Source: JANYJA01 sp038229055 (lineage in GTDB: Bacteria > Acidobacteriota > Terriglobia > Bryobacterales > Bryobacteraceae). Taken from it: a stretch of DNA of 28,449 bases. Position 1 is the first letter of the stretch. Each line of letters opens with the position of its first letter. The stretch covers positions 1-28,449 of the forward strand of contig JBBROU010000068.1 of the NCBI GenBank assembly GCA_038229055.1, in the 5' to 3' direction. Positions 15,933 to 23,759 of the stretch are shown one piece after another. The notes below the pieces were generated by a model. That model was given only the letters and a program-made list of their open reading frames with translations. It made no database searches and was not told the origin of the DNA. A program made the translations under genes and the position numbers.

Positions 15933-17079
15933 ACATCTGGTCGGCGGCCGGGACCTTCAGCGGGCGAATCAGCCGGAATCCCAGCCACTGCGCATCCGTC
16001 AGATACCAGATACTCTTTGGTAACTGCGGGTCCTGCATCTTCCAGGCGGGATCGTAAGGTACACGCGCCCCGCAAGTCACCTGTTCCGCCAGGTCGTTCC
16101 ACGATCCGCCGAGCGCGTACCGCTCCAGTGTCCATTCCATGACGTTGCCGGTCATGTCGAAGAGTCCCCACGCATTCGGCTTCCTGGTCCCGACCTTCTG
16201 ATACTTACCCTCGCTGTTTCCCGCGAACCAGGCGTACTCGCCGAGTTGTGTTGGGTCGACGGCGCCGGCGGAAGCGCCCGCCCTGCACGCGTATTCCCAC
16301 TCGGCTTCCGTCGGCAGCCGATAGAACTGCCCCGTGCGCGCGCTCAGCCACTCCGCATACTTGTTCGCGGCATGCTGCGTCATGCTGATCGCGGGGTACC
16401 CTTCAATGCCCATCCCAAAACTCATCTCGACATAAGGGCGCGTGGGGCGGCTTACGGCATCCACCAACTCGTCCTGGTGCTGCGTTTCACCGGCCTGCCT
16501 GGCAAACATGAACAGACGGTACTCGTCCCAGGTGACCTCATACTTGCCCATCCAAAACGGCTCAACGCCAGCGCTGCCCGGTATGGGAACCATTTCGAAG
16601 GAAACCGCGGTTCCTGGAATTGCGGTCTTATAGGCGCGCATGGCGCGCCTATCCGTGGCCTGGGTCGCGGCATTATCGGCAATCCGCCTGTAAAGACCCT
16701 CGGCCAGTGCGCGATCGTCGCGGCGTTTGGCGGATGCACTCCCCAGCGTCACCCCTGCCGGCCACAACGCACCTTCCGCGATCCATCGCCGGATGACGTC
16801 GCGCTGCGCCTTAGGCAGCGGCGACCCGGGCGGCATCGCGCCGCGGGTGTGAGGCGGAATCTCCAGCACCTGCCAAAGCATGCTCGCCTCCGGCTTACCC
16901 GCAACGACCGTTGCGCCCAGCCCGGCGCTGGAATCCATGCGCAGACCTCCAAGCGCTTTTTCCGCGTTGTGGCAACCGAGACATGAGGTCTCAATAATCG
17001 GACGTACCTCTCGTTCGAAATCAACTGCCGCGCTCGCCGCGCCCGAGCACGCCAACAGCAAAATGGCGACGCGCTTCAT
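15898..17079 (-). CDS. Fusion of c-type cytochrome domain and FGE-sulfatase (SUMF1) domain
   Basis: The 393-residue protein has a signal peptide (about 1-18, cleavage near AASAA). Residues about 19-110 form a planctomycete-type cytochrome c domain with heme motif C33LGCH37 and a candidate distal ligand M82 in AMPPG. Residues about 160-372 form an FGE-like (formylglycine-generating enzyme) domain: VPIPG, FWMGKYEVTWDEY, YPAISMTQHAANKYAEWLS, RLPTEAEWEYACRAG, GLFDMTGNVMEW, GGSWND and WLGFRLIRP. The paired catalytic cysteines of true FGE are not apparent: GGSW is followed by only one Cys (C336), so a formylglycine-generating role is unlikely. It starts 3 nt after the Gfo/Idh stop, so the two are probably translationally coupled. 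The real reaction is unknown. Confidence 0.85.
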   Translation of the reverse strand: MKRVAILLLACSGAASAAVDFEREVRPIIETSCLGCHNAEKALGGLRMDSSAGLGATVVAGKPEASMLWQVLEIPPHTRGAMPPGSPLPKAQRDVIRRWIAEGALWPAGVTLGSASAKRRDDRALAEGLYRRIADNAATQATDRRAMRAYKTAIPGTAVSFEMVPIPGSAGVEPFWMGKYEVTWDEYRLFMFARQAGETQHQDELVDAVSRPTRPYVEMSFGMGIEGYPAISMTQHAANKYAEWLSARTGQFYRLPTEAEWEYACRAGASAGAVDPTQLGEYAWFAGNSEGKYQKVGTRKPNAWGLFDMTGNVMEWTLERYALGGSWNDLAEQVTCGARVPYDPAWKMQDPQLPKSIWYLTDAQWLGFRLIRPLKVPAADQMFGSWNSGAGKD

Positions 17080-17082
17080 GCC

Positions 17083-18363
17083 TTAAAGAAATTTCGTGAT
17101 TCCGGGGCGCGGCATCGGCCGGACCGGCATGCTCGCGTTCCAATCGACTTTCTCCGGAAAGATCCGCTCCTGCGAGTTCATCGCCTGTTCCCATGTGATC
17201 TGCTCCCCGGTGTACGCGGCCATGCGGCCCATTAACGCGAGCAGCGTGCTGGTGGCCATCCGCTGGCCGTCGTTGATGGGCTTGCCTTGGCGGATGGACG
17301 CGAACAGCGCGTCATGCTCGGCCTGATACATGTCGTTCTTCGTGCCTTGAAAAGTCCACGGGTTCTTGCCTTCAATGCGCGGTATCGGTCCGCGCCCAAT
17401 GGTGCACGTGCCGAGATTGCCCTGTATATAATCCGCATTCTCGTTATAGCAGCCTTCAATTTGCCGGCTGGCCACGAACGCGCGCACATTCTTAGGGTAC
17501 AGGTAATTCACTTCGAAGTGGTCGAAGATGTTGCCATCTTCAGCAGGAATCTGGCGTCCGCCCACCGCCACGCAACTCACGGGAGGCGCGTCCTTCATCG
17601 CCCAGGCGACCTTGTCGACGCTGTGTACCGCCTGTTCCACTAAGCTATCGCCGCAAAGCCAGACGAAGTTATACCAATTGCGAATCTGCCAATCGACATC
17701 GGTCATCCCCGCGGGACGCTGGCTCGCGGGCGGCATAGGCTTGACGGGGCTGGTGTAATACGTCGCGTAGTAAGACTGCAGATCGCCGATGGCGCCGTTC
17801 TGCACCTGCTCGAACGCCGCCTTCACATAGTTGCTGTAGCGCCAGCAGAACCCGGCTACGAGCGAGACGTTCTTCTGTTTCGCAAGCTTCACGGTCTCGA
17901 GGACGTCGCGCACGCCCGGAGCATCCACGGCGATGGGCTTCTCGCAGAACACATGCTTGCCAGCGCGAATGGCCGCGCCAAGATGTGTCGGCCGGAAACC
18001 CGGCGGCGTCGCCAGCAGCACAACGTCCACGCCGCTATCGATAAGCTGCTGATACGCGTTCAGCCCCAGGAACTGCTTCGACTTCTCGACCTTCACCTTG
18101 GGCCCGGACTCCGTGCGCAGAGTGTCGAGCGAGGAGTCGATGCGCTCCTGATAGATGTCGGCCATGGCCGTCAGTTCGGAGTAGTCGTCGGCCTTCAAGG
18201 CCTGCGCCGCGGCCCCGGTACCGCGACCGCCGCACCCCACCAACCCTACCTTGATCGCTTTCCCGGCAGTCGCGCCTGAAAGAAGCGCCGGGACTCCGCC
18301 CAGTAGCGCACCCATCTTCACGAAGTCGCGGCGGTTCGAAGTTAGCTGTTTAGAATTCTGCAT
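17083..18363 (-). CDS. Tat-exported Gfo/Idh/MocA-family oxidoreductase
   Basis: From ATG 18363 the product is 426 aa. N10-R11-R12-D-F-V followed by a hydrophobic stretch (MGALLGGVPALLSGATA) is a Tat signal. The NAD(P)-binding motif is GLVGCGGRGTG (40-50), the family signature CEKPIAVD lies at 140-147, and EQAVHSVD (243-250) supplies the conserved active-site His. The family oxidises sugars or sugar-like hydroxyls with a tightly bound nicotinamide cofactor. Export suggests the cofactor is retained and recycled. The same frame stays open to 19317, but that extension lies antisense over the isomerase gene and is not family-like. ATG 18372 is a second candidate. The -10 box ending 7 nt upstream and the position of the Tat motif favour 18363. 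Confidence 0.92.
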   Translation of the reverse strand: MQNSKQLTSNRRDFVKMGALLGGVPALLSGATAGKAIKVGLVGCGGRGTGAAAQALKADDYSELTAMADIYQERIDSSLDTLRTESGPKVKVEKSKQFLGLNAYQQLIDSGVDVVLLATPPGFRPTHLGAAIRAGKHVFCEKPIAVDAPGVRDVLETVKLAKQKNVSLVAGFCWRYSNYVKAAFEQVQNGAIGDLQSYYATYYTSPVKPMPPASQRPAGMTDVDWQIRNWYNFVWLCGDSLVEQAVHSVDKVAWAMKDAPPVSCVAVGGRQIPAEDGNIFDHFEVNYLYPKNVRAFVASRQIEGCYNENADYIQGNLGTCTIGRGPIPRIEGKNPWTFQGTKNDMYQAEHDALFASIRQGKPINDGQRMATSTLLALMGRMAAYTGEQITWEQAMNSQERIFPEKVDWNASMPVRPMPRPGITKFL

Positions 18364-18370
18364 CACCCAC

Positions 18371-18376
18371 ATCTTA
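18371..18376 (-). promoter_or_regulatory. -10 box for the Gfo/Idh-cytochrome-apbE operon
   Basis: TAAGAT on the minus strand ends 7 nt before ATG 18363. There is no SD. It faces away from the -10 of the divergent isomerase gene and shares two bases with the central palindrome. Confidence 0.4.
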
Positions 18377-18388
18377 TCGAATTCGATA
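18375..18388. promoter_or_regulatory. 14-bp perfect palindrome between divergent promoters
   Basis: TATCGAATTCGATA is its own reverse complement and is centred in the 36-bp space between two start codons. Each end overlaps a divergent -10 box by two bases. It could be an operator that controls both genes, or only a consequence of two mirror-image -10 regions. Confidence 0.45.
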
Positions 18389-18392
18389 TGAT
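18387..18392 (+). promoter_or_regulatory. -10 box for the sugar isomerase gene
   Basis: TATGAT (one mismatch to TATAAT) ends 7 nt before ATG 18400, and there is no SD. The upstream in-frame ATG at 18388 lies inside this box, which argues for the start at 18400. Confidence 0.5.
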
Positions 18393-18399
18393 CGGTCGT

Positions 18400-19272
18400 A
18401 TGAACCGTCGTCAGTTTGTAACGGCCGGCGCGGCGCTCGCGTTGAACGTCGCAGGAAGAGCGTCCGAAAAGAAGCGCGATATCCGCAAGGCGATCATGTA
18501 CGACACCGTCAAGGTCGAAGGCCCGGTGATGGCGAAGATGCAGGCGATCCAGGCGGCTGGCTTCGCCGGCGTCGAGCCGATGAGCCACATGAATCAGACC
18601 GAGGTCCTGGATGCGCTGAAGGCCACCGGTCTGAAAGCCGCGAGCGTTTGCTGCAGTACGCACTGGAAAAAGCCGCTGTCCGATCCCGATCCGGCGGTCC
18701 GCGAGGAAGGAGTCGCCGGAATGCGGCAGGCGCTTCACGATGCCAAGGCTTATGGTGCGAGTTCCGTGCTGCTGGTTCCCGCCGTCGTGAACAAGAAGGT
18801 ATCGTATGCCGACGCCTACACGCGTTCGCAGGCGGAGATTCGCAAGCTGCTCCCGTTGGCGCAGGATCTCGGGGTGAAGATTGCGGTCGAGAACGTATGG
18901 AACCAGTTTCTGCTCAGCCCGCTCGAGGCCGCGCGTTACATCGACGAATTCCACAGCCCGGCGATCGGGTGGCACTTCGACGTCGGCAACGTAATCAATT
19001 TCGGATTTCCCGAACAGTGGATTCACATCCTGGGCAAGCGCATCCTGAAGCTGCACGTAAAGGAATACAGCCGTGCGAAGCGCGACAAGACCGGCCCGTA
19101 CTCCGGCTTCGACGTAGACTACCTTACCGGCGACAATGACTGGCCCGCGGTGATGAAAGCGTTGGACGACGTCGGCTACACGGGTTGGGCCATCGCCGAG
19201 CAGCCCGGTGCCGATTCCGCGGAGGGTCTTCGGAAGCTGTCGGACGGGATGACGCGCATTCTGGAAAGCTAA
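18400..19272 (+). CDS. Tat-exported sugar phosphate isomerase/epimerase family TIM-barrel protein
   Basis: From ATG 18400 the product is 290 aa. It starts MNRRQFVTAGAALALNVAG, a short Tat signal. The barrel has the xylose-isomerase-like (AP endonuclease 2) pattern of metal ligands: Glu in KIAVENVWNQF, Asp in GWHFDVGNV, His in KLHVKEYS and Glu in WAIAEQPG. The family includes isomerases, epimerases and lyases or dehydratases acting on free sugars and inositols. An extracytoplasmic member beside a Gfo/Idh enzyme suggests the two act in sequence, for example on a keto-sugar. The exact reaction cannot be read from the sequence. Confidence 0.88.
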   Translation: MNRRQFVTAGAALALNVAGRASEKKRDIRKAIMYDTVKVEGPVMAKMQAIQAAGFAGVEPMSHMNQTEVLDALKATGLKAASVCCSTHWKKPLSDPDPAVREEGVAGMRQALHDAKAYGASSVLLVPAVVNKKVSYADAYTRSQAEIRKLLPLAQDLGVKIAVENVWNQFLLSPLEAARYIDEFHSPAIGWHFDVGNVINFGFPEQWIHILGKRILKLHVKEYSRAKRDKTGPYSGFDVDYLTGDNDWPAVMKALDDVGYTGWAIAEQPGADSAEGLRKLSDGMTRILES

Positions 19273-19339
19273 GATTAGGAATGAACACACACGGCGAGGT
19301 GGGGCAATCGCCTTCACCTTTCTTCTTCGAGCCCGTCAC

Positions 19340-21529
19340 CTACTTCAACACGAACGCCACCGACTCCTCAGCCTTTTCATTCCCTTGCTGGACGATGAAG
19401 CGGATCTTGTAATTGCCGAGCGGCAACGATTCGAGCGGGGCCGTCGCGACGTATTGGATGCGGCCGTCTTTATCCGGCGCGGCAAGAGGCGGGCGGCCGC
19501 TGCCGAGGACCTGACCGTCCTTGCTGAATTCCATCTCGAGCGCGGGGGCGGTGGTGTTGGTCTTGTCGGGATAGATCACGACATAGAACGGAAGCGTCGG
19601 CGACGCGGCCTTGTTGATAACCGGATTCAGCGTCAGGGTTACCAGCTTATCGGCCATCAGGAGCGGGTCGGCGGGACTGGAATCGGCGAGTTTGTCCTTC
19701 AAGCCGCGGATTGCACCCACGCTGCTGATCCCGAGCACATTCGACGCTGGCGGCAGCTCGAAGGTGGTTTTCTGCGCGCTGAAGCGATTGGCGGATCCGC
19801 CGACGGAGGTTCCGGATTCATCGGAAACCGCGGTTTCCACAGTATATTTTCCCGGATCCGCGGTGAAGTGCTCGGCGAAGGTGAAATGACTTTCCTTGAG
19901 GGCCTGGGCCTTGGCGGCGGGCACCTTCAAAGGGATATCGTTCTGGAACTTTTTGACCACATCTCCATTCGCATTTTTTACGAGGACAACATAGGTCATG
20001 TGTCCTTCGAAGAGCTTGGTGGTCTTGTTTTCCTGAAAGGTCAGATTGCCGAGAGGGACATCGAGTACGACCTCAGCGGTGGATTCCCCCGCGGTGCCGC
20101 GATAGTGCAGACCCATGGACTGGAACTGAAACGTCGAGGGCAGGGTTGGCGATTCGAGGGCCTGCAGGAGAGGAACCTCATAGCCGCTGACGGGCGCAGT
20201 GCCGCGGGTCATAGACGCCGGGAGCGCGAAGTATCCGGAGCGCGACTGCACCTTCAGATCGCCGCGGGCCAGCTTGACTCCGATCTTGTGAAAAGAACCG
20301 TCGTAGTGCTCGATTCCGGGATTGTAAGTCACCTCGTAGTAAGTCTCGATATCCTCACTTACTTTCCGAAGCGGGCCCTTGAAGTCATTCGTGTTGGCGA
20401 TAAGCGCGCCGCCAGTCGAGGTAGCCAAATCTTCCAGGGTGTTTTGCATGTTGGCTCCGGAACTTTCCAGAGCCTTGTCCTGGGCCCTCACTTGCTCCTT
20501 CGAAACGGCGCCGCTACGGTTCATCGATGTCCGGGAAGCTTCGGCCGCGGCCGCCAGTTCCGAAGTAGCGCCGGAATTGCCGCCGCTGGTTCCAAGGCCG
20601 CCCGCATCGATCGAATAGAAGCTCACGTTGGAACGGTTGGCCATGCTGATCACCGTTCGATAAGGCTCTTCCATGCCTTGCGGGATGCGAAAGCCTTCCG
20701 AGAAGTAGAGAACGGTTTTGCGGCCTGGAAGCCGGTACTGTTCCTTCACGGCGGCGAGCAAGGCATAGATGCTGGCCCTTCCGCCCACGGCGTCAGCCAT
20801 CTGTTGTTCGCTTTCGAGCATGCGCAGCATAATGATTGCCGTCAGCTTAGCCACCAGGGCGCTCGGGTCGGGCGCAGACCCTGGCCCGGAAGTTGCCGTC
20901 GCGCCGGTGGACAGGTTATCCACCTGTTCCTGCAAGCTCTGCGCATTTTGGGGGGTTCCGACCAGAGACTGGACCTGGGAACGGACCAGGGCCGTATCCG
21001 CGGTGAAGTCGCTTGATCCGCCCTTAGTGGCACGGTCGATTGCCTTCCGGAGAAGATCGCGATTGTTCGTGAATTGCTGGATAGCCTGCAGCTTCTGGTC
21101 GATCGTCATTACGGCCATATAAACGTTCTGCGGCAGTTCGGTTTTGATGAGCTCCAGCGCGGCCTCGCGCCCCAAACGGCGCGCATTCATATCGAGCCGG
21201 TCGAAGATGAAGGTCACGAGCCGGATCTGGCGCAGCGGATCGAGGGCGGTGCGCGTTCCCGAAGGACCGACAGCCTCGGTGCCCGTCACTAAGCGGAAGG
21301 ATTCAATCTTGCGCTGCTGGCCGTTGTCGGAGACTTGAAAGTCCCCGGCATTCAGATCCGTGACCGAGCGGCCTTTCTTGTCTCGGACGACGACGTCGAC
21401 GACAACATTCTGGATGCTAGTTTTGATGGTGGGGTCACCTGCGGGGGCGGACTGCGCGGCAATGCGGCCCGCGGGCGCGCCCATCAGAGACGCCGCACAA
21501 AAGATCCAGACTTTGCTGTTCATACTCAT
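19340..21529 (-). CDS. VWFA-related protein, acidobacterial type
   Basis: The 729-residue secreted protein has a signal peptide (cleavage near IAAQ, about residue 25). Then comes the N-terminal block of the acidobacterial VWFA-related family (IQNVVVDVVVRDKKGRSVTD, then LNAGDFQVSDNGQQRKI), and a von Willebrand A-type domain (about 100-420) with TFIFDRLDMNARR at the MIDAS strand, VYMAVMTIDQKLQAIQQFT, RKTVLYFSEGFRIP and FYSIDAGGLG. The classic DxSxS is replaced by DRLDM, so metal binding may be altered. The C-terminal 300 residues form beta-rich domains (YEVTYNPG, TYVVLVKNANGDVV, LPLGNYKIRF). Function is unknown; a cell-surface or periplasmic protein-binding role is inferred. It is the last gene of the TPR cluster, 21 nt after its neighbour. 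ATG 21523 is an alternative start. Confidence 0.88.
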   Translation of the reverse strand: MSMNSKVWIFCAASLMGAPAGRIAAQSAPAGDPTIKTSIQNVVVDVVVRDKKGRSVTDLNAGDFQVSDNGQQRKIESFRLVTGTEAVGPSGTRTALDPLRQIRLVTFIFDRLDMNARRLGREAALELIKTELPQNVYMAVMTIDQKLQAIQQFTNNRDLLRKAIDRATKGGSSDFTADTALVRSQVQSLVGTPQNAQSLQEQVDNLSTGATATSGPGSAPDPSALVAKLTAIIMLRMLESEQQMADAVGGRASIYALLAAVKEQYRLPGRKTVLYFSEGFRIPQGMEEPYRTVISMANRSNVSFYSIDAGGLGTSGGNSGATSELAAAAEASRTSMNRSGAVSKEQVRAQDKALESSGANMQNTLEDLATSTGGALIANTNDFKGPLRKVSEDIETYYEVTYNPGIEHYDGSFHKIGVKLARGDLKVQSRSGYFALPASMTRGTAPVSGYEVPLLQALESPTLPSTFQFQSMGLHYRGTAGESTAEVVLDVPLGNLTFQENKTTKLFEGHMTYVVLVKNANGDVVKKFQNDIPLKVPAAKAQALKESHFTFAEHFTADPGKYTVETAVSDESGTSVGGSANRFSAQKTTFELPPASNVLGISSVGAIRGLKDKLADSSPADPLLMADKLVTLTLNPVINKAASPTLPFYVVIYPDKTNTTAPALEMEFSKDGQVLGSGRPPLAAPDKDGRIQYVATAPLESLPLGNYKIRFIVQQGNEKAEESVAFVLK

Positions 21530-21550
21530 AGTTTGACGTACCTTCCGATT

Positions 21551-22633
21551 TCACTGGGTAATTTCGTTCCTTAAGCGCAAAAACTCAGCGCGCTCCTTAG
21601 CGGCTTCGGCTTTGCGTCCGGCCTTGGCATAAGCGGCGGCAAGCGCGAAATGGGTTTGCGGGCTGTCCGGCGCAAGAGCGGCAGAGAGTTGCAGTTCCTT
21701 CATCCCGCTCTCCAACTGCCCGGTTTCGACGAGTGCTCGGCCCAAGACATTATGGGCTTCAAATGATTCGGGGTAGCTTTCGACGGCCTCGCGGGCAAAC
21801 GGAAGCGCGGCGGCGCCGTCGGTCCGGCGCAGATACTCGACGGCAATGGCAACGAGCGCGGGTAGATGGTGCGGCGAGATAACAAGCTCCTGCTTCAGCT
21901 CGGCGAGCGCGCGGTCGGGATCGGCAACCAGAAGATAAGCACCGTAGCTGTAATGCACATTCGGCGTGGAGGGATAGGTCTCGACGAGGGCTTTGAAATC
22001 CGCCTCGGCTTTTTCGGGTCGGCGTGCGAGGGTGTTTAGCACAGCCTTCCCGGCGGCGGTGATAAGGGCGCGATCCTTTTCGGGAACATCCGCGGGAAGC
22101 ATAGGGCGGCGCAGGGCGGCGAGGCCGGCGGCCGCTGTTGTCGGCGCATCCTCATCCGCACCGCTCGCCATGAGCTCGGTAAGCTTCTCAAGTGCCGCTT
22201 CGAAATGACCGGCACGGGTGAGAAGCGCGATCAGATGATACTCGGCGACTTGGGCGAGCGATCCTTTGCCGCGCACTCCGAGCGTATAGCCACGGCCGAG
22301 GTGAGCGAGCGCGGAATCGTACTCCTGGGTGCGATATTCACAAATTCCTAGAAGCGAGAAACCCGGGCCCGCGTCGGAGTTCAGCGCTACCAGACGTTTC
22401 AAGGCGTCACGAGCTTCGGGATATTGGTCCTGATCGTAGTGGAGGGTTCCGACGGCCCACCAGCCGTCCTGCCACGAGGGGCGAAGCGCGAGAGCTCGCC
22501 TATAAAGCCGAAGCGCCTCGGCCGGGTGGTTGGCGTCCTGCGCCGCTTTAGCTGCGGCGGCGATCTCGTCGAAATTGGCCGGAGTTGCGGCTGACGCGGA
22601 GGCTAGGGCGATCAAAAGAAGTAAGCAGCGCAT
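21551..22633 (-). CDS. Secreted TPR-repeat protein
   Basis: From ATG 22633 the product is 360 aa with a signal peptide (MRCLLLLIALASASA). The rest is TPR repeats, for example ALRLYRRALALRPSWQDGWW, ALKRLVALNSDAGPG, then near the end VESYPESFEAHNVLGRAL and LSAALAPDSPQTHFALAAAY. An upstream start at 22660 would overlap the previous gene and spoil the signal peptide. It begins 10 nt after the stop of the preceding TPR gene and is followed by the VWFA-related gene. It probably serves as an adaptor or scaffold in the periplasm; partners are unknown. Confidence 0.87.
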   Translation of the reverse strand: MRCLLLLIALASASAATPANFDEIAAAAKAAQDANHPAEALRLYRRALALRPSWQDGWWAVGTLHYDQDQYPEARDALKRLVALNSDAGPGFSLLGICEYRTQEYDSALAHLGRGYTLGVRGKGSLAQVAEYHLIALLTRAGHFEAALEKLTELMASGADEDAPTTAAAGLAALRRPMLPADVPEKDRALITAAGKAVLNTLARRPEKAEADFKALVETYPSTPNVHYSYGAYLLVADPDRALAELKQELVISPHHLPALVAIAVEYLRRTDGAAALPFAREAVESYPESFEAHNVLGRALVETGQLESGMKELQLSAALAPDSPQTHFALAAAYAKAGRKAEAAKERAEFLRLRNEITQ

Positions 22634-22643
22634 GCGGATCGCC

Positions 22644-23759
22644 CTACTTAGGCTGCACAACTCCAGGCTGCTTGGCCTGAGTTGCGGCGTTCATCTTTAG
22701 GATGAGGGCGCGCTCGCGATCGCCGTCTTCGCGCCGCTTCAGCTTGTAATATGCCGTTGCAAGCGAGACGTGCGCTTCGACGAAATTGGGGGTCGTCGAA
22801 ATGATCGACTCTAGCTCTTTGCGGGCGTCATCCACCCGCTGTTTGCTCATGAGGAGTAGGGCGATTTGGTAGCGCGTGGCGGGGTCGCCGGGGCGGGCGT
22901 CGAGGGCTTTGGTCAGATGCGCCGTGGCCGCCTCGTAGTCCTGGTCTTCGCGCAGCATGGCGCCGAGCTGGAGATGCGCATCGTAGCTGTTGGGGTTGCG
23001 CTTGATCTCTTCGGCGAATTGCTTAGCGGCTCCTTCGCGGTCCCCGGTAGACATCAGGGCGGCGGCGTAGTAACCGTGCACATCCGGCAGTTCGGGATTC
23101 AGTTCGACGGCCTTCCGCAGGTCGGGGAGCGCTCCGGAGAAGTCATTGGCCGTGAGCTTGGCGGTGCCAATCATCAGGCGGGCCTCGGCGGAATCGCCAT
23201 TGCGAAGAATACGCTCGACCAGTTTCTGGCCCGCATCCACTTGCTTATCGCGAATCAGCGCAGTGCCGAGCATGTAGGCGATCGCGAGGTTCTGGTTCGC
23301 TTCCGCTTCGTGGGGCTTCAGCAGATCGATGACGGCTTTGTTGTTGCCCAGACGGAGCTGGCAATCGGCGAGCAACTGGAGGGCTTGGGCGTTAGCCGGC
23401 TGCTGCGCGTGCAGTTGGATGAGGGGCGCGACGGCGAGCGGGAGCTGATCGGTTTTGTAATAAGCCAGCGCAAGATCGAGCAGGGCGTTGGGATTCTTGG
23501 AATCGCTCGCCAGCACGATCTTGTATTCGGCGATCGCCTGAGAGTAGCGCCCAAGCCTGGCGAGCGAGACACCGAGGTTGATGCGGGCGTCAATGACTTG
23601 CGGCTGCTGCTTCAAAAGTTCGCGGTACTCGACGACGGCGTTTTCGTAATCGCCCGATTGTTGAAGCTCGATGGCGTGTTTGAAGATGGCGTCGGGGGTG
23701 GCGGCGAGGGCACCAAGGGAGATCAGGAGCGGGATCAGGAGGACTGATTTACCGCGCAT
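22644..23759 (-). CDS. Secreted TPR-repeat protein, tandem paralogue of the upstream gene
   Basis: The 371-residue product has a signal peptide (MRGKSVLLIPLLISLGALAA) and about nine TPR units. It is clearly homologous to the TPR half of the upstream 473-aa protein: both carry YMLGTALIR-KQV--GQ, followed by RIL-NGDSAEA, and LxxLGRY-A-AEY at equivalent places. Unlike that protein it ends after the TPRs with a short basic tail and no thioredoxin-like domain. Its ATG lies inside the end of the upstream gene (11-nt overlap), implying coupled translation. It is predicted to be periplasmic. Confidence 0.88.
   Translation of the reverse strand: MRGKSVLLIPLLISLGALAATPDAIFKHAIELQQSGDYENAVVEYRELLKQQPQVIDARINLGVSLARLGRYSQAIAEYKIVLASDSKNPNALLDLALAYYKTDQLPLAVAPLIQLHAQQPANAQALQLLADCQLRLGNNKAVIDLLKPHEAEANQNLAIAYMLGTALIRDKQVDAGQKLVERILRNGDSAEARLMIGTAKLTANDFSGALPDLRKAVELNPELPDVHGYYAAALMSTGDREGAAKQFAEEIKRNPNSYDAHLQLGAMLREDQDYEAATAHLTKALDARPGDPATRYQIALLLMSKQRVDDARKELESIISTTPNFVEAHVSLATAYYKLKRREDGDRERALILKMNAATQAKQPGVVQPK

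Noticed and set aside
18364..19317. N-terminal extension of the Gfo/Idh protein up to 19317
   Set aside because: It is antisense to a clear isomerase gene, resembles no Gfo/Idh N-terminus, and would bury the Tat signal in the middle of the protein.
19293..19325. Possible terminator hairpin (GGCGA/TCGCC) between convergent genes
   Set aside because: The stem is only 5 bp with a 10-nt loop and is followed by a mixed C/T tract rather than a T run.
19385..21016. Long plus-strand open frame (543 codons) opposite the VWFA-related gene
   Set aside because: Composition is low-complexity and no motif or start signal is present, while the opposite strand has a full signal peptide and VWFA domain.
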